From Streptomonospora nanhaiensis (GTDB taxonomy: Bacteria > Actinomycetota > Actinomycetes > Streptosporangiales > Streptosporangiaceae), in contig NZ_CP113264.1 of assembly GCF_026642255.1 (NCBI RefSeq), positions 4,774,001 through 4,838,000 on the forward strand: 64,000 bases of DNA, in the 5' to 3' direction. The first letter of the stretch is position 1; each line of letters begins with the position of its first letter. The position numbers and the translations under genes are program-made. This document shows, one piece after another, positions 26,683 through 34,676 of the stretch. The notes beneath the pieces were generated by a model that was given only the letters and a program-made list of their open reading frames with translations, was not told where the DNA came from and did not search any database.

Positions 26683-26757
26683 GTCGCCATCCCCCGATCG
26701 CCGTCGCGGCGGGCCGGGCCCGAGCGCCGTCTGCGGCGCGGGCCCGCACCCGGCCGC

Positions 26758-27864
26758 CTACTCCCGTTTCTGGTTGAGTCTCCTGGTCGCGCGCTCGTTG
26801 AGCGCGGTGGGCGCCTTGAGCGCCTGGTTGACGAGGCCGTGGTCGGCCTCCCTGCCGGGCCGCTCCTCGACATGCTCGGGCGGGGCGGGCAGGAGCCGCG
26901 CCATGATCCCCGTGGCCCGCTGGACGAGGGCCGGGGAGAGCCCGCGGGCGACGATGACCGCGCGGGCCAGCGGGGTGAGCACGAGGTGGCTGCGGCCCCG
27001 GGCGGTCGCCTCGGCGATCCGGGCGGCCGCGCGCTCGCCGCTCACCGAGACCAGCGGAAGGCCCGCGCCCAGGGAGAACCACGAGTACTCGCGCTCGGGG
27101 TCGCCGGTGAACACCGCGGCCTTGTGGGACCCGGTGCGCATGAGCCCGGGCACCACCGTGGTGACCTTCACGCCCCGGCCCGCCACCTCGGCGCCCAGCC
27201 CCTCGGAGAGGGCGACCTCGGCGAACTTGGCGCACGAGTAGGGCAGCAGGTGCGGGACGCTGAGGTGGCCCCCGATCGAGGTGATGGTGACGAGGCGTCC
27301 CCCGGTCCTCTCCAGCGGGCCGAGCGCGGCACGGGAGATGTGCAGGGGCGCCCAGAACATCGTCTCCATGGCGTCGCGGAAGTGGTCCTCGGTCAGCACC
27401 GACTGCGGCCCGACCTGGATGATGCCCGCGTTGTTGACGACGATGTCGAGGCGGCCGAAGCGCGCCGCCGCCTCCTCGACCATCCTCTCGGCCTGCCCGG
27501 CGTCGCGGACGTCGCACCGGACGCCGTGCGCCGTGACCCCCCTGCGCACCAGGTCGGCGACGGCGCGGTCGAGCTCGTCGCGGTCGCGCGCGCACACGAC
27601 GACGGACGCGCCGCGGGAGCCGAACTCCCGGGCCATCTGGAGGCCGAGTCCGCGGGACCCGCCGGTGACCAGCACGACGCGTCCGGTCAGGAGCGTGGTG
27701 CGGTTCCGGCTCACGGCGGCGGCGGTCAGGCCGACCGCGGCCCCGGCCACCGCCCACGGCACAACCCCCCGGCGGCGGCGCGGCCGGGGCTCGTGCCCGC
27801 TCCGGAGCCGGGACACCGCCCACCGGGTTCCGGCCAGGGCCAGGACGGGCTTCCAGCGGATCAC
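26758..27864 (-). CDS. Membrane-anchored short-chain dehydrogenase
   Basis: 368 residues from a GTG start with GGGGGGAGGG upstream. Residues 35-52 (VVPWAVAGAAVGLTAAAV) form one membrane segment. The SDR domain follows: VVLVTGGSRGLGLQMAREFG, CDVRDA, IVVNNAGII, ITSIGGHLSV with the catalytic Ser, and Y-SCA-K (PYSCAKFAE). The C-terminal 100 residues include a hydrophobic helix (RAVIVARGLSPALVQ). Substrate unknown; proteins of this layout often act on lipids. A sigma-B-like promoter lies about 105 bp upstream. Confidence 0.88.
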   Translation of the reverse strand: MIRWKPVLALAGTRWAVSRLRSGHEPRPRRRRGVVPWAVAGAAVGLTAAAVSRNRTTLLTGRVVLVTGGSRGLGLQMAREFGSRGASVVVCARDRDELDRAVADLVRRGVTAHGVRCDVRDAGQAERMVEEAAARFGRLDIVVNNAGIIQVGPQSVLTEDHFRDAMETMFWAPLHISRAALGPLERTGGRLVTITSIGGHLSVPHLLPYSCAKFAEVALSEGLGAEVAGRGVKVTTVVPGLMRTGSHKAAVFTGDPEREYSWFSLGAGLPLVSVSGERAAARIAEATARGRSHLVLTPLARAVIVARGLSPALVQRATGIMARLLPAPPEHVEERPGREADHGLVNQALKAPTALNERATRRLNQKRE

Positions 27865-27969
27865 CGGGCCCTCCCCCCGGGGTCGCCGGTCTCCGTGGGT
27901 GTACGTGGCACCACCGTCATGTCACTCCCCGTGTTCGCTGTACGCCGGTCGGGGGATGTGGGTATACGG

Positions 27970-27995
27970 CTACCCGCCGCCCGTCGGACGAAAAC
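27970..27995 (-). promoter_or_regulatory. Sigma-B/F-like promoter of the SDR gene
   Basis: Minus-strand reading: GTTT (27995-27992), 16-bp spacer, GGGTAG (27975-27970), followed by CCG. This fits the actinobacterial general-stress sigma consensus GTTT-N14-16-GGGTAY except for the last base. An almost identical element precedes the next gene at 28499-28523. Confidence 0.5.
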
Positions 27996-28099
27996 CGCAG
28001 GTGGGAACCCATGGGAAAAACCGGGCTCCCGCCTTGCGGGCGCGGGTGCCGGCCCGGGGGCGCCCCCGCGTCCCCCGGACCCGGGCCTCTCGCGACCGC

Positions 28100-28462
28100 C
28101 TACTGGTTGCCGGGCTGGTAGTCGCCCTTGGGCTTGGCGGGCTGGGCGGGCACGCCGTGCGGCGGCGGGCTCGCCTGGGGCGCGACCGTGTCCGTGTTCA
28201 CGGGAGACCCCCCGGCGGCCGGCCCCGGCCGCTCCGGCTGGAACTGCTGCGACCCCCCGGACGGCTCGGCGCCCTCCTCCAGGCCGTGGAACCGGTTCTT
28301 GAGGATCTCCAGTACGCCGGTCCGGTCGGCGTGGGCCTCCTCGTAGGCGATGAGCCGTCGCATCTGCTCCGTGTCCAGCGATCGGACCCTGTGCTGGAGC
28401 GTGGCGATCGGCAGTCCCTCGTAGCCCTCGATCGGGGGTGTGTCCTCGTTCACCGCGTTCAC
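28100..28462 (-). CDS. DUF8129-like small helical protein
   Basis: 120 residues. The first 65 form a conserved actinobacterial helix-loop-helix module: YEGLPIATLQHRVRSLDTEQ, then RRLIAYEEAHADRTGVLEIL and KNRFHGLEEG. The remainder is a Gln/Pro/Gly-rich disordered tail ending DYQPGNQ. The N-terminal pattern (L..R.R.LD...L..L..YE..HA.R..V...L..R) is frequent in proteins linked to the membrane or stress response, but its function is not known. It has its own sigma-B-like promoter and lies 235 bp upstream of the SDR gene. Confidence 0.7.
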   Translation of the reverse strand: MNAVNEDTPPIEGYEGLPIATLQHRVRSLDTEQMRRLIAYEEAHADRTGVLEILKNRFHGLEEGAEPSGGSQQFQPERPGPAAGGSPVNTDTVAPQASPPPHGVPAQPAKPKGDYQPGNQ

Positions 28463-28498
28463 TCCCCTTCTGCTCGACGATGGGGTGTAGGGGTTCGG

Positions 28499-28523
28499 CT
28501 ACCCGGGTCGGGGCGCGTGAAAC
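28499..28523 (-). promoter_or_regulatory. Sigma-B/F-like promoter of the DUF8129-like gene
   Basis: Minus-strand reading: GTTT (28523-28520), 15-bp spacer, GGGTAG (28504-28499) followed by CCG. It lies 37 bp before the start codon and matches the promoter at 27970-27995 in both hexamers and the trailing CCG. Confidence 0.5.
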
Positions 28524-28663
28524 CGGCGGGAGGGCCGCGGAAAGGCGCCGGAGAACGGGGACGGGCGGGCCCCCGACCTGGGGAAGCGGCGACCGGGGCG
28601 GGACGGGGCGCCCCCTCGTGGAGGGGCCCTTACGGGCCGCGGCGCACGCCGCGGCCCGGCCGG

Positions 28664-29311
28664 TCAGCGCAGCACGAACTCCCCCCGCGGACCGCGCAGG
28701 ACCGCCTCCAAGAGCGGCGCGGGACCGGTCGCGACCTCCAGGTCCGCGCCCAGGGCCCGCAGTGCCGGCTCCAGCGAGCCGGGGTCGGGGTGCTCCGCGC
28801 GCAGGGAGACCAGTTCGAGGGCGGGCAGGTCGCCCAGACCGGGCTGCGGGGTCCGCCCCCAGTCGATGAGGAACGGCACCGGCGCGGGATAGGCCGGCAG
28901 TTCGCGTCTGGCGAGCAGCCAGTGCAGGACCGTCCCCCCGGGGGTGGCGCGCGACCACGGCTCGATCCCGCCGGGGTCGTGCCCGACCGCACGGGCCCGC
29001 TCCACCGCCTCCGCCAGGTCGCCGTCCACGCGCACCGCGAACGCGGCGATGCGGGGCCCTTCCAGGTCGGCGATGCCGAACACGCGGACCGGGCCGGGGT
29101 CGTCGCGCTCGGGGTCGGGGCCGATGACCTCCAGGTAGTGCGGCGCGCGTGCCCCGTCCACGGTCAGGGCGACGAGCGAGTTCGCCGTCCCGACCGGGTG
29201 GGAGCCGCCGCGCGCGGGGGCCACGCCGGTGCGCGCCTCGAACGCGGCCACGCCCCCGGCCAGGTCGGGCACGGTGTACACGAGGTGGTCGAGCGTGGGT
29301 GGAAAGCTCAT
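28664..29311 (-). CDS. VOC/glyoxalase-like domain protein
   Basis: 215 residues starting MSFPPTLDHLVYTVPDLAGG, the typical first strand and helix of glyoxalase-like (Glyoxalase_3) proteins. The pattern continues with FEARTGVAPARGGSHPVGTA, NSLVALTVDG, HYLEVIGPDP and, in the second half, GTVLHWLLARRELP and FLIDWG. H9, the His of GSHPVGTAN and the Glu of YLEVIG are candidate metal ligands. Members include dioxygenases, lyases and resistance proteins; nothing here fixes the substrate. GGACCAGCCG precedes the ATG, a weak ribosome site. Confidence 0.87.
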   Translation of the reverse strand: MSFPPTLDHLVYTVPDLAGGVAAFEARTGVAPARGGSHPVGTANSLVALTVDGARAPHYLEVIGPDPERDDPGPVRVFGIADLEGPRIAAFAVRVDGDLAEAVERARAVGHDPGGIEPWSRATPGGTVLHWLLARRELPAYPAPVPFLIDWGRTPQPGLGDLPALELVSLRAEHPDPGSLEPALRALGADLEVATGPAPLLEAVLRGPRGEFVLR

Positions 29312-29394
29312 CGGCTGGTCCTTCGTCGTCGTCGGCCGGGCGTTCCGGCTCCCCCAGGACACCACGGCCCGCAGGAGCGGGACGCGGGCGGCCC

Positions 29395-29470
29395 GGGGAT
29401 CACCGGGGTCGGCACGTTCCCGTGCCCGCCGGGGCCGGCCTCGGGCGGGGCGCCGTTCGCGCGGTCCCCG
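29395..29470. repeat. 76-bp direct repeat, copy A
   Basis: Matches copy B (33433-33508) at 72 of 76 positions. It lies between the MFS gene stop and the VOC gene. It contains a GCACG/CGTGC stem with loop TTCC; in copy B the same stem has loop GTTC. Outside the loop only two mismatches separate the copies. Confidence 0.85.
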
Positions 29471-29504
29471 GCCCCCGCACCCCGGCATACGACCCGCCGC
29501 TCCT

Positions 29505-30836
29505 TCAGGGGCGCGCCCGGGGCAGGAGGAGGGCGAGCCCTCCGCCCGCCAGTGGCAGTACCGCCACGACGGCGAGTGCGGCCGACGGGCCGATCCGCGC
29601 GGCGAGCGCCCCGACCAGCGCGGTCCCCGCCCCGCCCACGACGAAGAACGCCAGGTTGAGCAGGCCCAGGCCGGTCCCCCGTTCCGCCTCCGGAAGCCTC
29701 TGCGCCATGAGGCCGGTGACCACGACCTGCACGACCGAGAACGCGGCGAACCCCAGGGACGCTCCTGCCACCGAGAGCGCTGCCCCGCCACCCGTCCACC
29801 CGGCCAGTACCAGCACCGCGCCGAAGGCGACCGCCGCGCCCGCGGCCAGGGGCCTGCCCCGGTGCCCCGTGGCGGCCCGTCCGGCAAGCCGCGACAGTAC
29901 CGCGCCGGCCACACCCCCCGGCAGCAGCCAGGCGCCCACGGTGAGGACGTCCCACCCGTGGCCCTCCACGAGGACCTGGGGCACCGCGTACATCGCCGCG
30001 AACAGGCCGGCGTAGACGCCTCCGCCCGCGGCCGCCGCCACCAGGAAGTTCCGGTCCGTGACCAGCCGCCGGGGCACGAACCCGTCCGGCACGCGCCGCA
30101 CCCGCAGGACGACGGCGACACTCGCGGCCGCGCCCAGGCCCGCGGTCGCGGCGACGGTCGAGGACGACAGCGCGAGCACCGACGCCTGGAGGAGCACGAG
30201 GAGGGCCGAGGCCGCCACCGCGAGGAATCCGGCCCCGAGCGGATCGGCGGACCGTCCGGAGCCCGGCCGGTCGGCCAGGCGCAGGCACAGCGGGGCGGCG
30301 AGCAACGACAGCGCGGGCAGTACGAGGGTGATCCGCCAGGACAGGAGGTCGGTGAGCACGCCCGCGGCGAGGGTGGCGCAGGCCGAGAACACCGCCATCA
30401 CCCCGCCGAACGCCGCGAGGACCGTCGCGCGGTGCTCCGCCCGCACGCCCGCGACGAGCCCGAGCGCCGCAGCGGACACGGCCCCCGATCCGGCGGCCAG
30501 GACGAACCTGCCCGCGACGAGCACGCCGAGGCCCGGGGCTGCCAGGCACAGGGCGGTCCCCGTGGCGAGGAGCACGCTACCGGCGGCCAGGACGGCGCGT
30601 GTCCCGGCGATGTCGGACAGGCGGCCGAACAGGGCGGTGCCCAGTCCGAGCGCGAGGGCGTGCGCGGTGAGCACCCACGCCGTGGAGGAGGGGGCCGTCC
30701 CCAGGTCGGCGCCCACGGCGGGCAGCGCGACGCCCGCGGCGGTGACGCCGAAGACGGCCGGCCCGAACAGGGCGCCGAGCCGGAGCCCGGACGAGCGCGC
30801 CCCGGGTGCGGCGCGGGTGGGCAGGTCGGTGGTCAT
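29505..30836 (-). CDS. MFS drug-efflux-type transporter
   Basis: 443 residues with about twelve hydrophobic membrane segments, starting GALFGPAVFGVTAAGVALPA. The motif-A loop reads LGTALFGRLSDIAGTRAVLA and the motif-C-like segment is GRFVLAAGSGAVSAAALGLV. It resembles DHA-type proton-coupled exporters for small molecules. It is encoded downstream of the FAD oxidoreductase on the same strand and lies within the block bounded by the two 76-bp repeats. It may export the product or substrate of that enzyme; this is inference. Confidence 0.9.
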   Translation of the reverse strand: MTTDLPTRAAPGARSSGLRLGALFGPAVFGVTAAGVALPAVGADLGTAPSSTAWVLTAHALALGLGTALFGRLSDIAGTRAVLAAGSVLLATGTALCLAAPGLGVLVAGRFVLAAGSGAVSAAALGLVAGVRAEHRATVLAAFGGVMAVFSACATLAAGVLTDLLSWRITLVLPALSLLAAPLCLRLADRPGSGRSADPLGAGFLAVAASALLVLLQASVLALSSSTVAATAGLGAAASVAVVLRVRRVPDGFVPRRLVTDRNFLVAAAAGGGVYAGLFAAMYAVPQVLVEGHGWDVLTVGAWLLPGGVAGAVLSRLAGRAATGHRGRPLAAGAAVAFGAVLVLAGWTGGGAALSVAGASLGFAAFSVVQVVVTGLMAQRLPEAERGTGLGLLNLAFFVVGGAGTALVGALAARIGPSAALAVVAVLPLAGGGLALLLPRARP

Positions 30837-31023
30837 GTGCGGCTCCTGGGTTTGGGAAGGGTGGGGAAGGCGGGCAAGGGGGCGGTCACGCACAGCTCCT
30901 GCGAAAGCCGCGTCCGGGCAGGGCCGACGGGGGCGGCGGCCGTGCGCGCAGGCTTCGCGGCGCTCACGCCCGGCTTCCCGTGCAAGGCCCGGTAGAGCAC
31001 GGCTCCCGGGCCTGTCGCGGCGC

Positions 31024-32418
31024 TCACACGCGACTTCCCGGGGAGGCGGGCAGGAAGTGGTCGGCCGGGAACAGCCCGGCGGGGTCGTGCCGGGCCTTGA
31101 CCTCGGCGAGCGCCGACCTGGTCCCCGGGGTGAACGCCTCGTGTGCGAGCGCCGCACCTGCGGGGCCGCCGAGAAAGTTGAGGAACCTGAGTCCGGTCCC
31201 CCACGGCGCCATGCGCTCCAGCAGGCGCTCTCCCGCCGGCCGCCCCGCTGCCGCGCCCGTCGACGGGGTGAGCGCGAGCAGGCTGAAGGCCGCGCCCCGG
31301 TGGTCGAGGGCGCGGGGGTGCTCCGGCTCCCGGTCCAGCGCGCCGCCGAGGTGGCGCACCTCCGCCATGGCCACCCCCTCCTCCCCGGAGTCCGGCCCGA
31401 CGGCCCCCAACAGGGCGTCCACCGCGCTTTCGTCGAACGAGCGCAACATGAGCGAGCCCTCGTCGTAGGGCAGGGGCCGTACGGGGTCCTCGTGGACGGA
31501 GGCGATCGCGGTGGCGGGGATCGGCCCTACCGTGTCCCGGAGAGGCGGAGCCGCCTTCCGCAGCGGTCGTAGCAGGGCCTCGCCGGACTCCGGTGTCCCC
31601 GTGTGGGCGACACGCACGTGGACGGTGAGCCTGCCGCGCAGCGGGTCCGGCACCCCCTCCACGTCGGGGAGCCGCAGCAGCGCCACCGAGGAGTTCGTCT
31701 CCTGGGGGACTCCCGCCACCCATTCCCTCCAGGCGTGCAGTACCCGGGCGGCCCGGTCGCCCGGGAAGTACAGGCCCCCGCCGTAGAGCGAGGCGAGCGG
31801 GACCAGTCCGACGTCCATCGAGGTCACCACCCCGAAACCGCTCCTGGCGCCGCGCAGCGCCCAGAACAGGTCGGCGTTCTCGTCGGGCCCGACGTGGAGG
31901 GAGCGGCCGTCGGCGGTGACCAGCCCGACGCCGCGGACGCGGTCGGCGGCCCACCCGAAGGTGCGGCCCAGAACCGGCAGCCCGCCGCCGAGCGTGTAAC
32001 CGACGGCCCCCACGAGCGGCGAGGAGCCGTTCAGGGGTGCGAGCCCGAAACGCGCGGCCCGGTCGATCACCTGCTGCCAGCGCACCCCGGCGCCGACGCT
32101 CGCGGTCCGCGTGCGCGGGTCGACGTGCACGCGGTCCATCCTGCGGGTGGAGAGGAGCAGCCCGCCGTCCGCCGGGCGGCCCCCGCCGTGCCCGGTGGCG
32201 CGCACACCGACCGTGAGGGAGTGGTCGGCGGCGAAGGCAACCGCCGCCCGTACGTCGGCGGGGCCGGTCGCCCCGACGGCCAGTGCGGGGCGCAGTTCGG
32301 CGGCCAGGTTGAACCCGGCCCGTTCCAGTTCGTGGTCCCCCTGCCCGGGCAGGCTCACCGGTCCGCGCACGCGGCGTCCGAGGTCGGCTGCTGCGGCGGT
32401 GAGGGTCGTGTTCGTCAT
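31024..32418 (-). CDS. FAD-linked oxidoreductase (berberine-bridge/BBE type)
   Basis: 464 residues. The PCMH FAD-binding domain shows VRAAVAFAADHSLTVGVRAT with GHGGG (His for the 8-alpha-histidyl FAD link), VDPRTRTASVGAGVRWQQVI and GSSPLVGAVGYTLGGGLPVL, then DLFWALRGARSGFGVVTSM. The C-terminal BBE-like part ends VKARHDPAGLFPADHFLP, with the conserved D-P-x-x-x-F. No second, Cys-type flavin link is obvious. No signal peptide. Such enzymes oxidise sugars, alkaloids or polyketides. It is divergent from a LysR gene with a LysR box between them. Confidence 0.9.
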   Translation of the reverse strand: MTNTTLTAAAADLGRRVRGPVSLPGQGDHELERAGFNLAAELRPALAVGATGPADVRAAVAFAADHSLTVGVRATGHGGGRPADGGLLLSTRRMDRVHVDPRTRTASVGAGVRWQQVIDRAARFGLAPLNGSSPLVGAVGYTLGGGLPVLGRTFGWAADRVRGVGLVTADGRSLHVGPDENADLFWALRGARSGFGVVTSMDVGLVPLASLYGGGLYFPGDRAARVLHAWREWVAGVPQETNSSVALLRLPDVEGVPDPLRGRLTVHVRVAHTGTPESGEALLRPLRKAAPPLRDTVGPIPATAIASVHEDPVRPLPYDEGSLMLRSFDESAVDALLGAVGPDSGEEGVAMAEVRHLGGALDREPEHPRALDHRGAAFSLLALTPSTGAAAGRPAGERLLERMAPWGTGLRFLNFLGGPAGAALAHEAFTPGTRSALAEVKARHDPAGLFPADHFLPASPGSRV

Positions 32419-32475
32419 GGTCAGATCCCACCGGTTCCGGGGCCGACGAACCAGGCGTGTTCCGCACCTACAGTT

Positions 32476-32490
32476 ATCACCGATCGTGAT
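32476..32490. promoter_or_regulatory. LysR-type box between divergent genes
   Basis: ATCAC-N5-GTGAT, a 15-bp inverted repeat of the T-N11-A class, lies 57 bp from the oxidoreductase start and 22 bp from the LysR start. The position suits control of both genes. Confidence 0.6.
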
Positions 32491-32512
32491 GAATACGGGG
32501 CGGGGTGGGCGG

Positions 32513-33394
32513 ATGGAACTACGGCAGCTGGCCTACTTCGCCACGGTGGCCGACGAGGGCGGGTTCGCCCGCGCCGCCGAGGCGCTCCACGTCGGCCAGC
32601 CCGCGGTGAGCCAGCAGGTGCGCAGGCTCGAACGCGAACTCGGCCTCAGGCTGTTCGACCGCTCGACCCGCCATGTCCGCCTGACACCGGCGGGCGCGCG
32701 GCTGCTGGACGAGGCCCGCGCGGTCCTCGCCGCGGCCGAACGGACCCGTCGGGTCGCCTCCGACCTCGCGGCGACCGCGGCGGCGGCCGGGTCGCTGCGC
32801 CTGGGCACCGGACCGGCGCCGGACGAGCGCCTCTACCCGGTGCTCGCGGCGCTGGCCGCCCGCGCGCCGGAGCTGAGGGTCGCGATCGCGAAGGCCGGTC
32901 TCGCGGAGCGGCTCCAGGGGGTGCGTTCGGGCGGCCTGGACGCGGCGCTCGTGCGCGACCTCGAACGCGAGCCGGGGCTCGTCCTGCTTCCGGCGTGGTC
33001 CGACCCGCTGGTCGTCGCGCTGCCGTCCCGACACCCGCTGGCCGACGCGGACGCGCTCTCGCTGAAGCACCTGGGCGACCTGCCGGTGCGGTTGGCCGAC
33101 CGGCGGCGCAATCCGCCGTTCCGCCGCCTCGTGGAGCGCGCGTTCCACGCTGCGGGGATCGACCCGCCCGAGGGCCCGCCGTTCACACGGCTCCAGGAGA
33201 CCCTCCCCGACATGGCGCACGCGCCGCCGTCGTGGACGCTGTTCTACCGTGTGGGGGAACCGCCGCCCCTGCCGGGCATCGTCTACCGGCCCCTGGCCGA
33301 GGTCCGATCCCGGGTCCGGCTCGCCGTGCCCCCGGGCCCCCCGTCGGCCGCGGTACGCCACCTGCTGGGGGTGCTTCCGGAGGATCCGGGCTGA
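32513..33394 (+). CDS. LysR-family regulator
   Basis: 293 residues from ATG 32513 (MELRQLAYFATVADEGGFAR); an earlier ATG at 32489 would lie in the operator. The helix-turn-helix is complete (AAEALHVGQPAVSQQVRRLE, RELGLRLFDRSTRHVRLTPA). The effector domain shows LRLGTGPAPDERLYPVLAAL, the strand LDAALVRDL and LVVALPSRHPLA. It is divergent from the FAD oxidoreductase, with an ATCAC-N5-GTGAT site between, so it most likely regulates the oxidoreductase and MFS genes in response to their substrate. Confidence 0.93.
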   Translation: MELRQLAYFATVADEGGFARAAEALHVGQPAVSQQVRRLERELGLRLFDRSTRHVRLTPAGARLLDEARAVLAAAERTRRVASDLAATAAAAGSLRLGTGPAPDERLYPVLAALAARAPELRVAIAKAGLAERLQGVRSGGLDAALVRDLEREPGLVLLPAWSDPLVVALPSRHPLADADALSLKHLGDLPVRLADRRRNPPFRRLVERAFHAAGIDPPEGPPFTRLQETLPDMAHAPPSWTLFYRVGEPPPLPGIVYRPLAEVRSRVRLAVPPGPPSAAVRHLLGVLPEDPG

Positions 33395-33432
33395 GTGCCT
33401 GACCAGGTGGCGTCCGGCGCTCCTGGCGGCAC

Positions 33433-33508
33433 GGGGATGACCGGGGTCGGCACGGTTCCGTGCCCGCCGGGGCCGGCCTCGGGCGGGGCGCCGTTCGCGC
33501 GCTCCCCG
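33433..33508. repeat. 76-bp direct repeat, copy B
   Basis: Second copy of the repeat at 29395-29470 (72/76 identical), 38 bp after the LysR stop. Same orientation as copy A. The two copies bracket the MFS, FAD-oxidoreductase and LysR genes exactly. Confidence 0.85.
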
Positions 33509-33619
33509 TCCGCGTCCCCGCACGCCGAAGATCGGCCCCGCCTCCGGGGAGGGGGGCCGACCGTCATCGGGACGGCCCGGCCGGGAAGCCTGCGCTCCGG
33601 TACGGGTGCGCGCCCGGTA

Positions 33620-33868
33620 TCACCTGGCGCCGCTGCGGACGCCGGACACCCCGGCGCCCTTGGGACCGGCGGTGTAGGTCACCTTCTCGTAGGAGACCCT
33701 GCCGTCGTCGGTGACCACACTGCGGACCACGGTGATACTGGCCCCCTTCGGCCCGGCGAAGGAGTCCTGGCTGTGGAATCGGGCGTCGGCCGAGGCCACC
33801 GCGGGTGCGCCCAGGGCGATGCCCAGGGCGAGGGCGGTCGTGACCAGGGCGCGGGACGGACGAAGCAT
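33620..33868 (-). CDS. Small secreted protein with AGPKGA repeats
   Basis: 82 residues. A Sec signal peptide (MLRPSRALVTTALALGIALG, APAVASA) should be cut near residue 27. The mature protein of about 55 residues carries two copies of a repeat: FAGPKGASITVV and TAGPKGAGVSGV. Ribosome site AGGAA precedes ATG 33868. The same motif occurs twice in the next upstream gene. Mature charge is basic to neutral. No known family was recognised. A surface or matrix role is plausible, as for other tiny actinobacterial exported proteins. Confidence 0.75.
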   Translation of the reverse strand: MLRPSRALVTTALALGIALGAPAVASADARFHSQDSFAGPKGASITVVRSVVTDDGRVSYEKVTYTAGPKGAGVSGVRSGAR

Positions 33869-33985
33869 CGTTCCTGCCAATCGTGTTCTGAGACGGAAAA
33901 AGGCTCCGGCGCGGCGCTCTCTCGTCGCCGCGCCGGAGTTCACCCGGGTCCGGCCGCGGGCCCGAGGGCCCGCGGCCGGGGCGCC

Positions 33986-34276
33986 TTAACCGGCAGCGCT
34001 GACCACGCCGCCCTCGGAGGCTCCGTGGGGGCCGGCCTCGTTCCACTTCTTGATGTAGAAGCTGCCGCCCTTGCCGCCCTTGCCGTCCTCGTGGTCGCTC
34101 CCGTGGCCGCTCGTGGCCCCGGCGATGACGCCCGCCTGGGAGGCCCCGTGGGGGCCCGCCTCGCTCATGCCGGCAGCGAAGAAGCTGTCCGCCATGGCCG
34201 CCGCCGGGGCGCCGAAGGCGAGGGCGGGGGCCACGATGGCGGCGAAGGCGAGGCGGGTCACGGTCTTGCGGTTCAT
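33986..34276 (-). CDS. Small secreted protein with AGPHGAS repeats
   Basis: 96 residues. The signal peptide (MNRKTVTRLAFAAIVAPALA, FGAPAAAMA) is followed by a mature part that starts DSFFAAGM. Two repeats are separated by a Gly/His/Lys-rich linker: SEAGPHGASQAGVIAG and NEAGPHGASEGGVVSA. The linker SGHGSDHEDGKGGKGGSFY is highly hydrophilic and could bind metal. Paralogous to the neighbouring 82-residue protein; 117 bp separate the two genes. A TTGAGT-type promoter may lie about 150 bp upstream (near 34420). Confidence 0.78.
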   Translation of the reverse strand: MNRKTVTRLAFAAIVAPALAFGAPAAAMADSFFAAGMSEAGPHGASQAGVIAGATSGHGSDHEDGKGGKGGSFYIKKWNEAGPHGASEGGVVSAAG

Positions 34277-34676
34277 ACGAGTTCCCTCTCGTTGTGGCCT
34301 GGCGCTCCGACATGTCGGCGGAGCGTCGCAGGAGCCGGATGCGAGGGCCGGATTCGGTGAACGGCCCCCGCGGAATAGATGTCCACGACGCCCGACTGGT
34401 AACCGTATGCACTCACAAAATCACTCAAAGTAGTCTTGGGGGTGTTTTGGCGTCTCTTGGCCCGCGCGGACGCGCTGCGCGCTTGCCTCGGACCCGCTCG
34501 CGGACACCCGTCCGCCGGCGTTCGAGCCGCACCGGCGTCACCACGGCCCCGGGCCGGCCCTCCCGGACGGCGCCGGACCCGCCACGCGGGGGGCGCTCGC
34601 GCTCGGGTCCGCGTCCGCGCTGTAGCCTCCGCACGCCGGACGAGCGGCGTCCGGCCACGAGAACGGGGAATGACCC
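34277..34676. other. Divergent intergenic region
   Basis: 400 bp between the secreted-protein gene and the aldo/keto reductase. The stretch 34400-34445 is AT-richer; in minus sense it reads TTTGAG, 16 bp, TACGGT, a weak promoter match for the secreted proteins. The right part is GC-rich with no promoter that can be defended, and no gene is seen. Confidence 0.4.

Noticed and set aside
30956..31035. Short imperfect repeat of the FAD-oxidase gene end in the MFS intergenic region
   Set aside because: About 25 bp with several mismatches; too short and GC-biased to interpret.
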